This document shows, piece after piece, positions 16,678-24,042 of a DNA stretch of 64,000 nucleotides; position 1 is the stretch's first letter, and every line of letters begins with the position of its first letter. Origin of the DNA: an uncultured Oscillibacter sp. (GTDB taxonomy: Bacteria > Bacillota > Clostridia > Oscillospirales > Oscillospiraceae). The stretch spans positions 22,495-86,494 of the forward strand of contig CANDBG010000002.1 in NCBI GenBank assembly GCA_947382875.1, given 5' to 3'. The notes beneath the pieces were generated by a model that saw only the letters and a list, made by a program, of their open reading frames with translations, made no database searches and was not told where the DNA came from. A program made the translations under genes and the position numbers.

Positions 16678-16694
16678 GGAGTGGAGGTGTTTTT

Positions 16695-17231
16695 CTGAAA
16701 AAGACATTTGAAATGGCCCTTGTGGAACAATGCGCGCCTACCCTGGCTGGGCTGAAACCTGCCAGCCTCTTTTGTTGGCAGAACCTCCCGCCGATATTCC
16801 CCTGGGCGCAAAAGCTCGCCCCTTATGGCCTTGCAATCCGCGTCCTGAATGTCCGGGCAGACGCTTATCTGATCTGTCTGTATCGGGCCAGATGGCTGCG
16901 GCGGATTCTCGCAGAACCGTCGAACCAGGCGTTTTTGCAGCGTCGGGGCTATCAGACCGGCTTGGGCTGCGGTTATCTCCTCGAGCAGTTCAGCCGGAGA
17001 TTTGACAGCAGCTTTCCCCATGAAATCGGCCTGTTTCTGGGGTATCCTCTGGAAGATGTGGAGGGCTTCATTAAAAACCGTGGACAGAATTACACTTGCT
17101 GCGGCTGCTGGAAGGTCTATGGAGACCCGCAAGCCGCGCAGGAATGCTTTGAAGGGTATCGCCGCTGCACGGCGCTTTGCCAGGAGCGCTTCCGGCAGGG
17201 GGAGGATATCCTCCAGCTGATTTCCGCCTGA
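16695..17231 (+). CDS. DUF3793 family protein, iron-locus associated
   Basis: About 178 residues of the DUF3793 family, which is found beside Feo iron transport and related metal genes in Clostridia; its biochemical role is unknown. The opening EMALVEQCAPTLAGLKPASLF is the family hallmark, followed by a Cys-rich C-terminal part (NYTCCGCWKVYGDP and RRCTALCQERF). The start is uncertain. GGAGG is best placed for a CTG codon at 16695 (7-nt spacing); TTG 16674 and ATG 16713 are alternatives. The gene has its own promoter with two dyads of the type also found in front of feoA, so co-regulation by iron is the likely reading. Confidence 0.82.
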   Translation: MKKTFEMALVEQCAPTLAGLKPASLFCWQNLPPIFPWAQKLAPYGLAIRVLNVRADAYLICLYRARWLRRILAEPSNQAFLQRRGYQTGLGCGYLLEQFSRRFDSSFPHEIGLFLGYPLEDVEGFIKNRGQNYTCCGCWKVYGDPQAAQECFEGYRRCTALCQERFRQGEDILQLISA

Positions 17232-17274
17232 TTTGGGAGGTGGTGAAAAAAGTCGGAAAAATACGGAATGCCTC

Positions 17275-17303
17275 TTGACAGCCCTGGACGGTCATGGTAT
17301 ATT
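17275..17303 (+). promoter_or_regulatory. Promoter of feoA-feoA-feoB
   Basis: TTGACA, 17-nt spacer, TATATT, with the third dyad 17 nt downstream of the -10. Confidence 0.88.
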
Positions 17304-17319
17304 GCATTGTTGAGAAAGA

Positions 17320-17335
17320 GTTAGCGATTGCTAAC
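17320..17335. promoter_or_regulatory. Iron-regulator operator candidate, site 3
   Basis: GTTAG-CGATTG-CTAAC, the same arms and spacing as sites 1 and 2. The pattern resembles operators of DtxR/IdeR-type metalloregulators more than the Fur box; the regulator itself is not in the window. Confidence 0.65.
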
Positions 17336-17377
17336 CAATGTTTTCCAACCATTGGGCTGCAAGGAGGGAAGGGAACG

Positions 17378-17590
17378 ATGATGCCCTTAACAATGGCAAA
17401 ACCAGGCGAAACCGTCACTATCTGCAAAATCACCGGCAAGGACGAGGTGCGCCAGCACTTGGCGGAGTTGGGCTTTGTGGTAGAGTGTGACGTGACAATC
17501 GTGAGCGAAATCGGCGGAAACCTGATCGTCCAGGTGAAAGACAGCCGGATCGCGCTGGACCGCGGGATGGCAAACCGGATTATGATTTGA
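17378..17590 (+). CDS. feoA: FeoA family protein (first copy)
   Basis: A 70-residue SH3-like FeoA protein, a cytosolic accessory of the FeoB ferrous iron transporter. The start is one of two adjacent ATGs (17378, 17381) behind AGGAGG. It shows the FeoA pattern: MAKPGETVTI, then RQHLAELGFVVECDVTIVSE (loss of most Gly in the usual LxxMGLxxG), GNLIVQVKDSRIALDRGMANRI. It reads as the more diverged of the two FeoA copies. It is first in the feoA-feoA-feoB operon; the longer upstream reading would cross the promoter and is rejected. Confidence 0.9.
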   Translation: MMPLTMAKPGETVTICKITGKDEVRQHLAELGFVVECDVTIVSEIGGNLIVQVKDSRIALDRGMANRIMI

Positions 17591-17614
17591 TTTGCGAGAT
17601 GGGAGGAATGGGAA

Positions 17615-17836
17615 ATGAAAACTCTGAAGGATGCCAAGGTTGGCGACACTGTGACCGTTGTGCGGCTGCACGGCGAGGGCCCGGTAAAGCGGCGCATTAT
17701 GGACATGGGCATCACTAAGGGTGTGGAGATTCTTGTGCGGAAGGTCGCCCCCCTGGGAGACCCGATGGAATTGAGCGTGCGGGGCTATGAGCTGTCCGTG
17801 CGGAAGGCGGACGCGGAAATGATTGAGATTTCCTGA
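17615..17836 (+). CDS. feoA: FeoA family protein (second copy)
   Basis: A 73-residue FeoA protein with the more canonical motif sequence: KVGDTVTVVRLHGEGPVKRRIMDMGITKGVEI (read in parts), then VAPLGDPMELSVRGYELSVRK, where the PLGDPxxxxxRGxxLxLR block is typical. It is thought to modulate FeoB activity. It lies 24 nt after the first copy and 114 nt before feoB. Duplicate feoA genes are common in Clostridia; one may fit FeoB and one another partner, but that cannot be seen here. Confidence 0.93.
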   Translation: MKTLKDAKVGDTVTVVRLHGEGPVKRRIMDMGITKGVEILVRKVAPLGDPMELSVRGYELSVRKADAEMIEIS

Positions 17837-17950
17837 GCAGGGGAACTTCGGTTCCCCCGTTTCAGGGGTACGGCGGAGAATTCGCCGGTTTTTTTCGGGC
17901 CAGGAGTTAGACGTGTATAACTCCCCCACTGGAAAGGAGATTGATGGATC

Positions 17951-20125
17951 ATGGAAATTAAAATTGCCCTGGCGGGCAATCCGAACTGCGGTAAGACAAC
18001 CCTGTTCAACAGCCTCACCGGGTCCAGCCAGTACGTAGGCAACTGGCCGGGTGTGACCGTCGAGAAGAAGGAGGGGCGCCTCAAGGGACATAAGGACGTA
18101 ATCATTCAGGACCTGCCGGGCATTTACTCCCTCTCGCCCTACACGCTGGAAGAAGTCGTCGCGCGAAGCTATCTGATAAACGAGAAACCCGACGCCATTC
18201 TGAACATCGTCGACGGCACCAACATCGAGCGCAATCTCTACCTCACCACCCAGCTCATCGAATTAGGCTTACCGGTGGTCGTTGCAGTGAACATGATCGA
18301 CCTGGTGCGCAAAAACGGCGACCAGATTGATCTGGAAAAATTAGGAAAAGCACTACGGTGTCAGGTAGTGGAAATGAGCGCGCTGAAGGGCGAGGGCGGC
18401 ATGGACGCCGCCGAACGGGCTTTGGCGGCCGCCGAGGCCCGGAAAGCCGGCGAACTCCCGCACGTCTTCACGGGCAGTGTGGAACACGCGCTGGCGCACA
18501 TTGAAGAATCCATCCAAGGCCGCGTGGACGACCGTTACCTCCGCTGGTATGCAATCAAGGTTTTCGAGCGGGACGAAAAGGTTCTGGAAGAAATGAAGCT
18601 GGACGAAACCCTCTCGTCGCACCTGGAAGAACACATCCTCGACTGTGAAAAGGAGTTGGACGACGACGCGGAAAGCATCATCACGAACCAGCGGTATTCG
18701 TACATCAGCGCGGCGGTGGCGAAGGCGGTGAAGAAAAAAGCGGCCCGTCACAGTCTGTCGGCGTCGGACAAAATCGACCGGATTGTAACAAACCGCGTTC
18801 TGGCCTTACCGATTTTCGCGGCAATCATGTTCTGCATTTACGCCATCGCCATGGGCGGCTGGCCGTTTTCCATCGGGACCATCGGCACCGACTGGGCAAA
18901 CGACGTACTGTTCGGCGAGTGGGTGCCGGGTGTCTTCGACGCCGCTCTGACGGCCCTTCACGTCTCCCCGGACGGCTGGCTGTACGGTTTGATTCAGGAC
19001 GGTATCGTAGCCGGCGTAGGAGCAGTTTTGGGCTTTGTGCCGCAAATGCTGGTATTGTTCCTGCTGCTGTCGATTCTGGAGGACGTGGGCTACATGGCGC
19101 GGGTAGCGTTCATCATGGACCGGATTTTCCGGCGGTTCGGGCTTTCGGGCAAGAGCTTTATACCGATGCTGGTCGCGACGGGCTGCGGGGTGCCGGGAAT
19201 CATGGCGTCCCGGACCATCGAGCAGGACCGGGACCGCAAAATGACCATTATGACCACCGGCTTCATCCCCTGCGGAGCAAAGCTGCCGATTATCGGTCTG
19301 TTTGCGGGTGCGGTTTTTGGCGAATCGGCATGGGTGGCGGTATCGGCGTTTTTTATAGGCGTGGCGGCAGTTGTGATTTCGGGAATTTTGCTGAAAAAAT
19401 TCCGGGCCTTTACGGGTGAACCTGCGCCGTTTGTGATGGAGCTTCCGGCGTACCACGCGCCGTCGGCGACGAACGTTCTGCGGGCGACGTGGGAGCGGGG
19501 CTGGTCGTTCATCAAGCGTGCCGGGACGGTGATTCTGCTTTCAACGGTGGTCCTCTGGTTTCTCCAAAGCTACGGCTTTGCGGACGGCGCGTTCGGTCCG
19601 GTATCGGACAACAATCATTCTCTTCTTGCAACCATTGGTAGCGCGGTTGCATGGCTGTTCGCTCCGCTGGGCTGGGCGGGTGACATGGCCTGGAAGGCCG
19701 CGGTTGCAACGGTTACGGGCCTGATTGCAAAGGAGGAGGTAGTTTCAACGCTGGGCGTGCTGTACAACGCGGGTGAAGAAATCGGTGACAACGGCGAGGC
19801 CATCTGGGCGATGGTCGGCGCGGACTTCGGGGCCATGACCGCGTACAGTTTCATGATTTTCAATCTTCTTTGCGCACCGTGCTTTGCGGCGATGGGGGCG
19901 ATCAAGCGCGAAATGAACAACGCAAAGTGGACGGCGGCGGCGATTGGCTATATGTGCGTGTTTGCGTACGCGGTTTCGCTGATGGTATATCAGCTGGGCG
20001 GCCTGTTTACGGGCGAAGCGTCGTTCGGCATTGGAACGATTGCGGCGGTACTGGTCCTGGCGGGATTGCTGTATTTGTTGCTGCGCAAGGCTCCGACGGC
20101 GGAGAAAGTGCAGGTGAAGGTATGA
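17951..20125 (+). CDS. feoB: Ferrous iron transport protein B
   Basis: FeoB is the membrane permease for Fe(II), with an N-terminal G-protein domain. In 724 residues one sees G1 GNPNCGKTTLFN (residues about 8-19), G3 DLPGIYSLSPY, and G4 NMIDL. A helical spacer follows to about residue 275, then the membrane part with two Gate-like regions, containing MLVATGCGVPGIMASRTIE (the conserved Cys-bearing Gate motif) and IPCGAKLPI. The start is ATG 17951 behind AGGAG. It ends in ATGA overlap with a small Cys-rich peptide gene. Expression is most likely repressed by iron through the upstream dyads. Confidence 0.96.
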   Translation: MEIKIALAGNPNCGKTTLFNSLTGSSQYVGNWPGVTVEKKEGRLKGHKDVIIQDLPGIYSLSPYTLEEVVARSYLINEKPDAILNIVDGTNIERNLYLTTQLIELGLPVVVAVNMIDLVRKNGDQIDLEKLGKALRCQVVEMSALKGEGGMDAAERALAAAEARKAGELPHVFTGSVEHALAHIEESIQGRVDDRYLRWYAIKVFERDEKVLEEMKLDETLSSHLEEHILDCEKELDDDAESIITNQRYSYISAAVAKAVKKKAARHSLSASDKIDRIVTNRVLALPIFAAIMFCIYAIAMGGWPFSIGTIGTDWANDVLFGEWVPGVFDAALTALHVSPDGWLYGLIQDGIVAGVGAVLGFVPQMLVLFLLLSILEDVGYMARVAFIMDRIFRRFGLSGKSFIPMLVATGCGVPGIMASRTIEQDRDRKMTIMTTGFIPCGAKLPIIGLFAGAVFGESAWVAVSAFFIGVAAVVISGILLKKFRAFTGEPAPFVMELPAYHAPSATNVLRATWERGWSFIKRAGTVILLSTVVLWFLQSYGFADGAFGPVSDNNHSLLATIGSAVAWLFAPLGWAGDMAWKAAVATVTGLIAKEEVVSTLGVLYNAGEEIGDNGEAIWAMVGADFGAMTAYSFMIFNLLCAPCFAAMGAIKREMNNAKWTAAAIGYMCVFAYAVSLMVYQLGGLFTGEASFGIGTIAAVLVLAGLLYLLLRKAPTAEKVQVKV

Positions 20126-20259
20126 GCGTATTTTTAGGAAACGCGGTTGTGGTGACAGTTTTAGCGTTGATTTTAGCGCTTGCGGGCCGTTCGGTGTGGC
20201 GAAGCCGCGGACATCGCTGTAACGGCGACTGCGTCCGCTGCAAGAGCTGCAAAAAGTGA
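20122..20259 (+). CDS. FeoB-associated Cys-rich membrane peptide
   Basis: A 45-residue peptide starting inside the feoB stop codon (ATGA). One N-terminal membrane segment (residues 4-21) is followed by a short basic tail with four Cys: RCNGDCVRCKSCKK. This is the FeoB-associated Cys-rich class often found at the end of feo operons in Firmicutes; FeoC-like roles have been proposed but not shown. Coupled translation with feoB and the terminator right after support that it is the last gene of the operon. Confidence 0.88.
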   Translation: MSVFLGNAVVVTVLALILALAGRSVWRSRGHRCNGDCVRCKSCKK

Positions 20260-20261
20260 AG

Positions 20262-20297
20262 AAAAAGGCCGCCTGACCAATATCAGGCGGCCTTTTT
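20262..20297. terminator. Bidirectional terminator after the feo operon
   Basis: AAAAAGGCCGCCTGA / TCAGGCGGCCTTTTT, 15-bp stem, 6-nt loop. It also closes the small convergent gene at 20297-20473, whose stop codon touches the stem. Confidence 0.9.
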
Positions 20298-20473
20298 CAT
20301 TGCAGTTCGGATGCGGCGCGGTCGGCGGCGCGTTCCACCGCGACACCCATTTGGTGGATTTTGCGTCCGGCCTGAGCCTTGACGCCGTCCTTGTTGGACA
20401 GCAGCATCGTACCTGCTGCTGCGGCAGCGACTCCCGCGCCGATGCCCAGCATCATGCTGGTTGTTTTTTTCAT
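20297..20473 (-). CDS. Small membrane-anchored Ala-rich protein (YtxH-like size class)
   Basis: A 58-residue protein translated from ATG 20473 with AGGAG 9 nt upstream. It begins MKKTTSMMLGIGAGVAAAAA, a single glycine/alanine-rich membrane segment, then GTMLLSNKDGVKAQAGRK and an amphipathic helix VAVERAADRAASELQ. The layout (short hydrophobic anchor plus cytosolic helix) recalls YtxH-type or small envelope proteins, but no function is known. The good ribosome site, codon pattern and following terminator support a real gene although it is very short. Confidence 0.7.
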   Translation of the reverse strand: MKKTTSMMLGIGAGVAAAAAGTMLLSNKDGVKAQAGRKIHQMGVAVERAADRAASELQ

Positions 20474-20611
20474 ACTTCGTCACTCCTTTACGGCACGAGG
20501 GTAGTATCCCGCGCCGCCGCGTTTTTATCCGTGGAAAATTTGGTAAAGAAGGGGGAAAATCCCCGGCATTCGGCCCGGCGGTTTTCAGAAAGATCAACGG
20601 AGGAAACCAAA

Positions 20612-21017
20612 TCACATAAGTGCGTATGCTATTGGGATTGTGGTATGAGTAATGGTAATTGTCACACCATTCTGGAGATATGTACGAAGCTCAAGGTCAA
20701 CGATGTTACCCTTGACAATCGTAGTGGTTCCGTTGATTGACACAACGGGAAGTAAGGAAACCGTGTGCATGATCGAGGAATCACCCGGCTTGAAGATCGA
20801 GCAGTCAGCAGTCATGCCAGCAGCAACAGAGGCGGCAGAAGCCGCTTTGAACGGACGATCAAAGTTGCTTACAATGGTGTCGCCAACCGTCAGAGCCTTA
20901 ACACGGTCGTTGTTCTTCCCGTCAGTCTTTGACATTGCCGTCAAAGCCAAGTGCAGTAAGGCGCATCTTGGCAAAGCCGGTCAGGGTGTGTGGAACGGAA
21001 GTCGTCCTATAAAACAT
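20612..21017 (-). pseudogene. Probable frameshifted small gene of unknown family
   Basis: Two overlapping minus-strand frames seem to be one broken gene. The first (21017-20922) starts at an ATG close behind AGAAGGAGG and gives 31 residues ending in FDGNVKD. The second (from about 20935 to 20612, 107 residues) begins MSKTDGKNNDRVKALTVGD and is rich in Thr, Ile and Val, ending IPIAYALM. Adding one base after the AAA of the first frame would join them as GNVKTDGKNNDRVKALTV, about 137 residues. I do not recognise the protein; it could be a beta-rich structural protein. The second frame alone lacks a ribosome site. From 21018 to 21356 I see no gene, only A+T-rich sequence. Confidence 0.4.
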
Positions 21018-21356
21018 TCCTCCTTCTAAAATTACGGTCTTCAAACGCTTGCGGCTTCCTTTCACTTCCAGACTTTGTGTTGGGGCCAGCTGATTTTCTC
21101 ATATCAAGCCTGGCGTTGGCTGGACGCCGGGCGCACTTGTCCTCCGCGAGCCTTAATTCAGCAGGCGGAATTTGATTTGTCTATAGATTCAGAGCACTTG
21201 TAATTTGTTTGATAAACGGAACGGTTTAATGGTATCTTTGAGGCAAATATCCGTAAAAAATACGAATTTTTTTTGTACAAACCACGGAGAGGCGGAGGCC
21301 CGGAAGGGGGTCTTCCGGCAGAAAACGGAAAAAACGCCGCCAGAAGAAAAAACCGA

Positions 21357-21385
21357 TTGTCAAGGAACGTTCCGCCTGTTATAAT
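21357..21385 (+). promoter_or_regulatory. Promoter of the HpcH/HpaI aldolase gene with internal palindrome
   Basis: TTGTCA, 17-nt spacer, TATAAT. The spacer holds the perfect palindrome GGAACGTTCC (21364-21373), a likely operator between -35 and -10. Confidence 0.8.
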
Positions 21386-21440
21386 AGGGATTGCAAAAAT
21401 TCCCGCGTGATTTCTGGAACAACGAAAGGAGAAACGAACT

Positions 21441-22232
21441 ATGAAAAAAGATGCCGTTATGCCCTCAATGGAGAGCGTCCGAATTTTCCGCGAGAAGCTG
21501 GAACAGCCCGCCGGAGTCTTCGGCCCGTTTATGATCACCTCGGACCCGGCCTTCGTCGAAGCCGCGGGCAACGCCGGTTATGACTTTGTGCTGCTGGACA
21601 TGGAGCACGGTCCCGGAACCTTCCAGAACCTGCAAAACCTGATCCGCGCCGCGAATGTGGTCAACGTGTTCCCGCTGGTCCGGGTTCCCCGGGGCACCGA
21701 TATTTGGATTGACCGTGCGCTGGACGTAGGCGCGGGCGGCGTGCTGGTGCCTCAGATCGATACCGCCCAGCAGGCGAAGGAGGCTGTTTCTGCCGCGAAG
21801 TTTTCTCCCGCAGGCTCTCGTGGTACATGCCGTTTTGTCCGTTCCGCGGGCTACGGCGCAATCCCCGGCAGCGAGTATTTCGCCAAGGCGCAGGATACCG
21901 TCGTGATTCTCCAGGCGGAAGGCAAGAAAGCGTTTGACAACCTGGACGAAATTCTGGAGGTTCCTGGAATTGATATGCTGTTTGTCGGACCCTACGATCT
22001 TTCCAGCTCCCTGGGACTCATCGGCCAGATTGAGCATCCGAAGGTGATGGAGTATATCCAGGATATCGTACGCCGCGCCGGCGCGAAGGGCGTGAAGGTT
22101 GGCTGCTTTGCGGACAACGCGCAGTCCGCCCGGAAGCTCCGGGATCTGGGTGTCAAGTTTGTGGGCTACTCCTGCGACACCGCTATTTTCATGCGCGCTG
22201 CCTCCGAGGACGTGGAGACTTTCGCCCTGTAA
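21441..22232 (+). CDS. HpcH/HpaI aldolase/citrate lyase family protein
   Basis: A 263-residue class II (metal-dependent) pyruvate aldolase of the HpaI/GarL type, which cleaves 2-keto-3-deoxy acids to pyruvate and an aldehyde. Conserved parts: FVLLDMEHGPGTFQNLQNLI (the catalytic His region), VRVPRGTDIWIDRALDVGAGGVLVPQ (read in parts, with the substrate Arg and the GA-GVLVP block), a variant LQAEGKKAFDNLDEIL where most relatives have QIETxxAxxNxxEI, and the metal Asp in FVGPYDLSSSLG. The exact substrate is open. It stands alone with a strong promoter; a repeat and a terminator follow. Confidence 0.88.
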   Translation: MKKDAVMPSMESVRIFREKLEQPAGVFGPFMITSDPAFVEAAGNAGYDFVLLDMEHGPGTFQNLQNLIRAANVVNVFPLVRVPRGTDIWIDRALDVGAGGVLVPQIDTAQQAKEAVSAAKFSPAGSRGTCRFVRSAGYGAIPGSEYFAKAQDTVVILQAEGKKAFDNLDEILEVPGIDMLFVGPYDLSSSLGLIGQIEHPKVMEYIQDIVRRAGAKGVKVGCFADNAQSARKLRDLGVKFVGYSCDTAIFMRAASEDVETFAL

Positions 22233-22270
22233 TTCCGGAAAAGTACAGCAAAAAATTAAAGTGTCCAAAA

Positions 22271-22404
22271 AGCCTCTCTCTGAGGGAGATGGCACGGCGA
22301 AGCCGTGACGGAGGGAGTTTTCCTTCCCTAAGCAGCAAAAACCTGCTGATTTCCTTCCTCAGTCACCGCCTGCGGCAGTGACGGCTCCCTCAAAGAGGGA
22401 GCCA
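22271..22404. repeat. MITE-like palindromic repeat
   Basis: About 134 bp with imperfect terminal inverted repeats: left end GCCTCTCTCTGAGGGAG, right end (reverse) GGCTCCCTCTTTGAGGG. Inside are hairpins CACGGC/GCCGTG and GTCAC/GTGAC. No transposase frame. Elements with this CTCCCTC...GAGGGAG layout are common in gut Firmicutes. Confidence 0.65.
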
Positions 22405-22436
22405 AAACGGCGGACCAGGAGTTTCTTGACACGCTG

Positions 22437-22470
22437 AAAATCCCTTGGCACAAACGTGCCAAGGGATTTT
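22437..22470. terminator. Bidirectional terminator between aldolase and GNAT genes
   Basis: AAAATCCCTTGGCA / TGCCAAGGGATTTT, 14-bp stem, 6-nt loop; a T-run (GTTTTTTG) follows on the plus strand. Confidence 0.85.
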
Positions 22471-22481
22471 GTTTTTTGCAT

Positions 22482-23582
22482 TTATTCTGCGGCTTCTGCT
22501 GGTTCCCCGCCAAGCAGCGGCAAATACCAGCGAAGGGTAGGCGTCCGCTGGACGGACGGGCCAGCCAGCTTATCCAGCATAGCCCCCGCGGCGTCGTTGA
22601 CCAGCACCGCTGTACAAAGGCCATCCGGCCCATAGACCTCCACCGCCGCGGAAATCGCTGCGGCCAGTACCTCCGCCATAGTCCGGGCGGCGTTGGCGCG
22701 GACATACATCCACTCCACCTGCACGCCGTTTTCCCGGCGGCTCAAGCCTATGCAGCAGGAAATGGAAGTTCCGTCCGGAAGGCCGCAAAAGCTGAGTTCA
22801 GGATCGAAGTTTTCCCAATCCAGAGGCGACGCGCCCTTTTCCTGCAATTCCACATTCAAGGCCCGGCGGGACAAGTCCAGCACCTGGGACAGAGGCGCCG
22901 CTTTTTTACGGTTTTCGGGCTTGAAGAAGGGCTGCAGGCTCTCCGCCGCCTGAAATGCCGACAGTGGGCACTCAATCAATGCAGGGCCGGCCTCCTGCTG
23001 AAAACCGCTTTGTTTCAAAATGGCTTCCATCGCTTCACGGCCCGGCAAATCCGGGGCCAGAGCGGCGGTAATTTCCCAGCAGTTCAGCAGCGGCAGTACG
23101 TCCCGCAGATATTGCAGCATTTTCAGGGCAAAGCCTCTGCGCTGGAACTCCGGGGAAACGGCAATCGAGTGAATGACCGCCGTTTCCGCCGACGTGGAAA
23201 AGGCCAGCGCGCCAACGGCTGTATCGTTTTTGACTGCGCCGATTACCCGTACCCGGCCCGTCTGGGCGTCCTTGCGCCCGGAAGGGTAGAGGAAGGGAAG
23301 GAAGGGCGTCAGATGGGCGTCGTCCAGCAGAAAGCAGCTGACGGAAAATTCCATGCCGCTCCAATTCGAAAGCTCCCGCCGGGCCTCCGGGTCGGACAGC
23401 AGGGCAGCAATGCGTTCAAACACCTGATCTTCCGCCTGGAAGGGTTCTGCATTTTCGTCGAAAAGGGCCTCCGCAGATTTCGCCTTGGTATAATATCCGG
23501 CGTCCGGGTAAGCCATATGATAAGTTTCCTCCTGACGCACCAGATATGCGTCGCCGAAGCGGCGAAGGATTTCAAGCTCCAT
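22482..23582 (-). CDS. GNAT-like protein with N-terminal 'A' domain
   Basis: A 366-residue protein. Residues 1-75 (MELEILRRFGDAYLVRQEET...) are a diverged copy of the small A proteins encoded just upstream (MNFEIICRRGDSYLVRQEN...). Residues about 100-215 form a GNAT acetyltransferase-like domain with the acetyl-CoA loop motif IAVSPEFQRRGFALKML. A second, weaker GNAT-like half follows (SISCCIGLSRREN, VQVEWMYVRANAARTMAE), so it may be a tandem GNAT. The start has AGGAGG 9 nt upstream. It is the last gene of the minus-strand ATPase/DUF4157 locus. I infer that the A domain docks it to the same partner as the free A proteins; the acceptor is unknown. Confidence 0.75.
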   Translation of the reverse strand: MELEILRRFGDAYLVRQEETYHMAYPDAGYYTKAKSAEALFDENAEPFQAEDQVFERIAALLSDPEARRELSNWSGMEFSVSCFLLDDAHLTPFLPFLYPSGRKDAQTGRVRVIGAVKNDTAVGALAFSTSAETAVIHSIAVSPEFQRRGFALKMLQYLRDVLPLLNCWEITAALAPDLPGREAMEAILKQSGFQQEAGPALIECPLSAFQAAESLQPFFKPENRKKAAPLSQVLDLSRRALNVELQEKGASPLDWENFDPELSFCGLPDGTSISCCIGLSRRENGVQVEWMYVRANAARTMAEVLAAAISAAVEVYGPDGLCTAVLVNDAAGAMLDKLAGPSVQRTPTLRWYLPLLGGEPAEAAE

Positions 23583-23624
23583 AATACCGTGCCTCCTTTT
23601 TACAATTTCTTTCGTTTTTCTTCA

Positions 23625-23783
23625 TCAAAAACGAAATTTCCTCATGAATTGTTGCAATGAGCAATGGAAGTCTTTTTGCTCTTTTCGTTCCAGGCTGTGT
23701 TGTATGTTTCGTTCCAGATCGTCGATACAGGACAGATTCTGCTGGTGCTGCTCTATTTGCAGGGTGCCACAACCGCCTGACAT
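23625..23783 (-). CDS. Short remnant or mini-version of the B-family N-terminus
   Basis: A 52-residue reading frame from ATG 23783: it begins MSGGCGTLQIEQHQQNLS, clearly related to the start of the second B protein (MTGGRGTLHVEQHQQEE). Its upstream DNA, GAATGGAGGAAT with the ribosome site, is also the same as in front of that gene. After about 18 residues the similarity is lost, and the frame ends RKFRF. It occupies the B position of a third B-A module, with the A-GNAT fusion following after 42 nt. It may be a decayed B gene or a functional leader peptide. Confidence 0.6.
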   Translation of the reverse strand: MSGGCGTLQIEQHQQNLSCIDDLERNIQHSLERKEQKDFHCSLQQFMRKFRF

Positions 23784-23817
23784 CCGTTCCATTCCTCCAT
23801 TCAATCGGTTGTGCGGT

Positions 23818-24042
23818 TCAAATGACAGCGGCACAGGCATCCGGGTCGGCGAGGATGGAGGCGATGCCCTCCATGATGGCCGGTTCCACTTCCTCCACGT
23901 CCTCGAAGTAGCCAAGCTTCAAAAACACGCCCGGTTCCTCGCTCTCGTTGTAAGTCCCGGTAGTCAGGCAGACCATCCGGAAAAGATTCTCCTGCCGCAC
24001 CAGATAGGAGTCGCCCCGGCGGCAAATGATCTCAAAGTTCAT
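23818..24042 (-). CDS. Small acidic 'A' protein, copy 1
   Basis: A 74-residue acidic protein, unrecognised. I use ATG 24042 because GGATGGGA lies 6 nt upstream; the ATG 12 nt earlier has no ribosome site. It begins MNFEIICRRGDSYLVRQENL and ends IASILADPDACAAVI, with the acidic stretch LGYFEDVEEVEPAI. It overlaps the end of the B gene in another frame by 11 bases, so the two are translationally coupled. By hand alignment about 64 of 74 residues match copy 2 at 25934. The large-gene/overlapping-small-gene order resembles effector-immunity or effector-chaperone pairs. Confidence 0.75.
   Translation of the reverse strand: MNFEIICRRGDSYLVRQENLFRMVCLTTGTYNESEEPGVFLKLGYFEDVEEVEPAIMEGIASILADPDACAAVI

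Noticed and set aside
16674-16694. TTG 16674 as start of the DUF3793 gene
   Set aside because: It lies upstream of the GGAGG that must serve the gene and inside the operator dyad; CTG 16695 or ATG 16713 fit better.
22271-22470. Possible CRISPR-like or riboswitch structure
   Set aside because: Only one set of inverted repeats and one terminator hairpin are present; there are no regularly spaced direct repeats and no ligand-core motifs.
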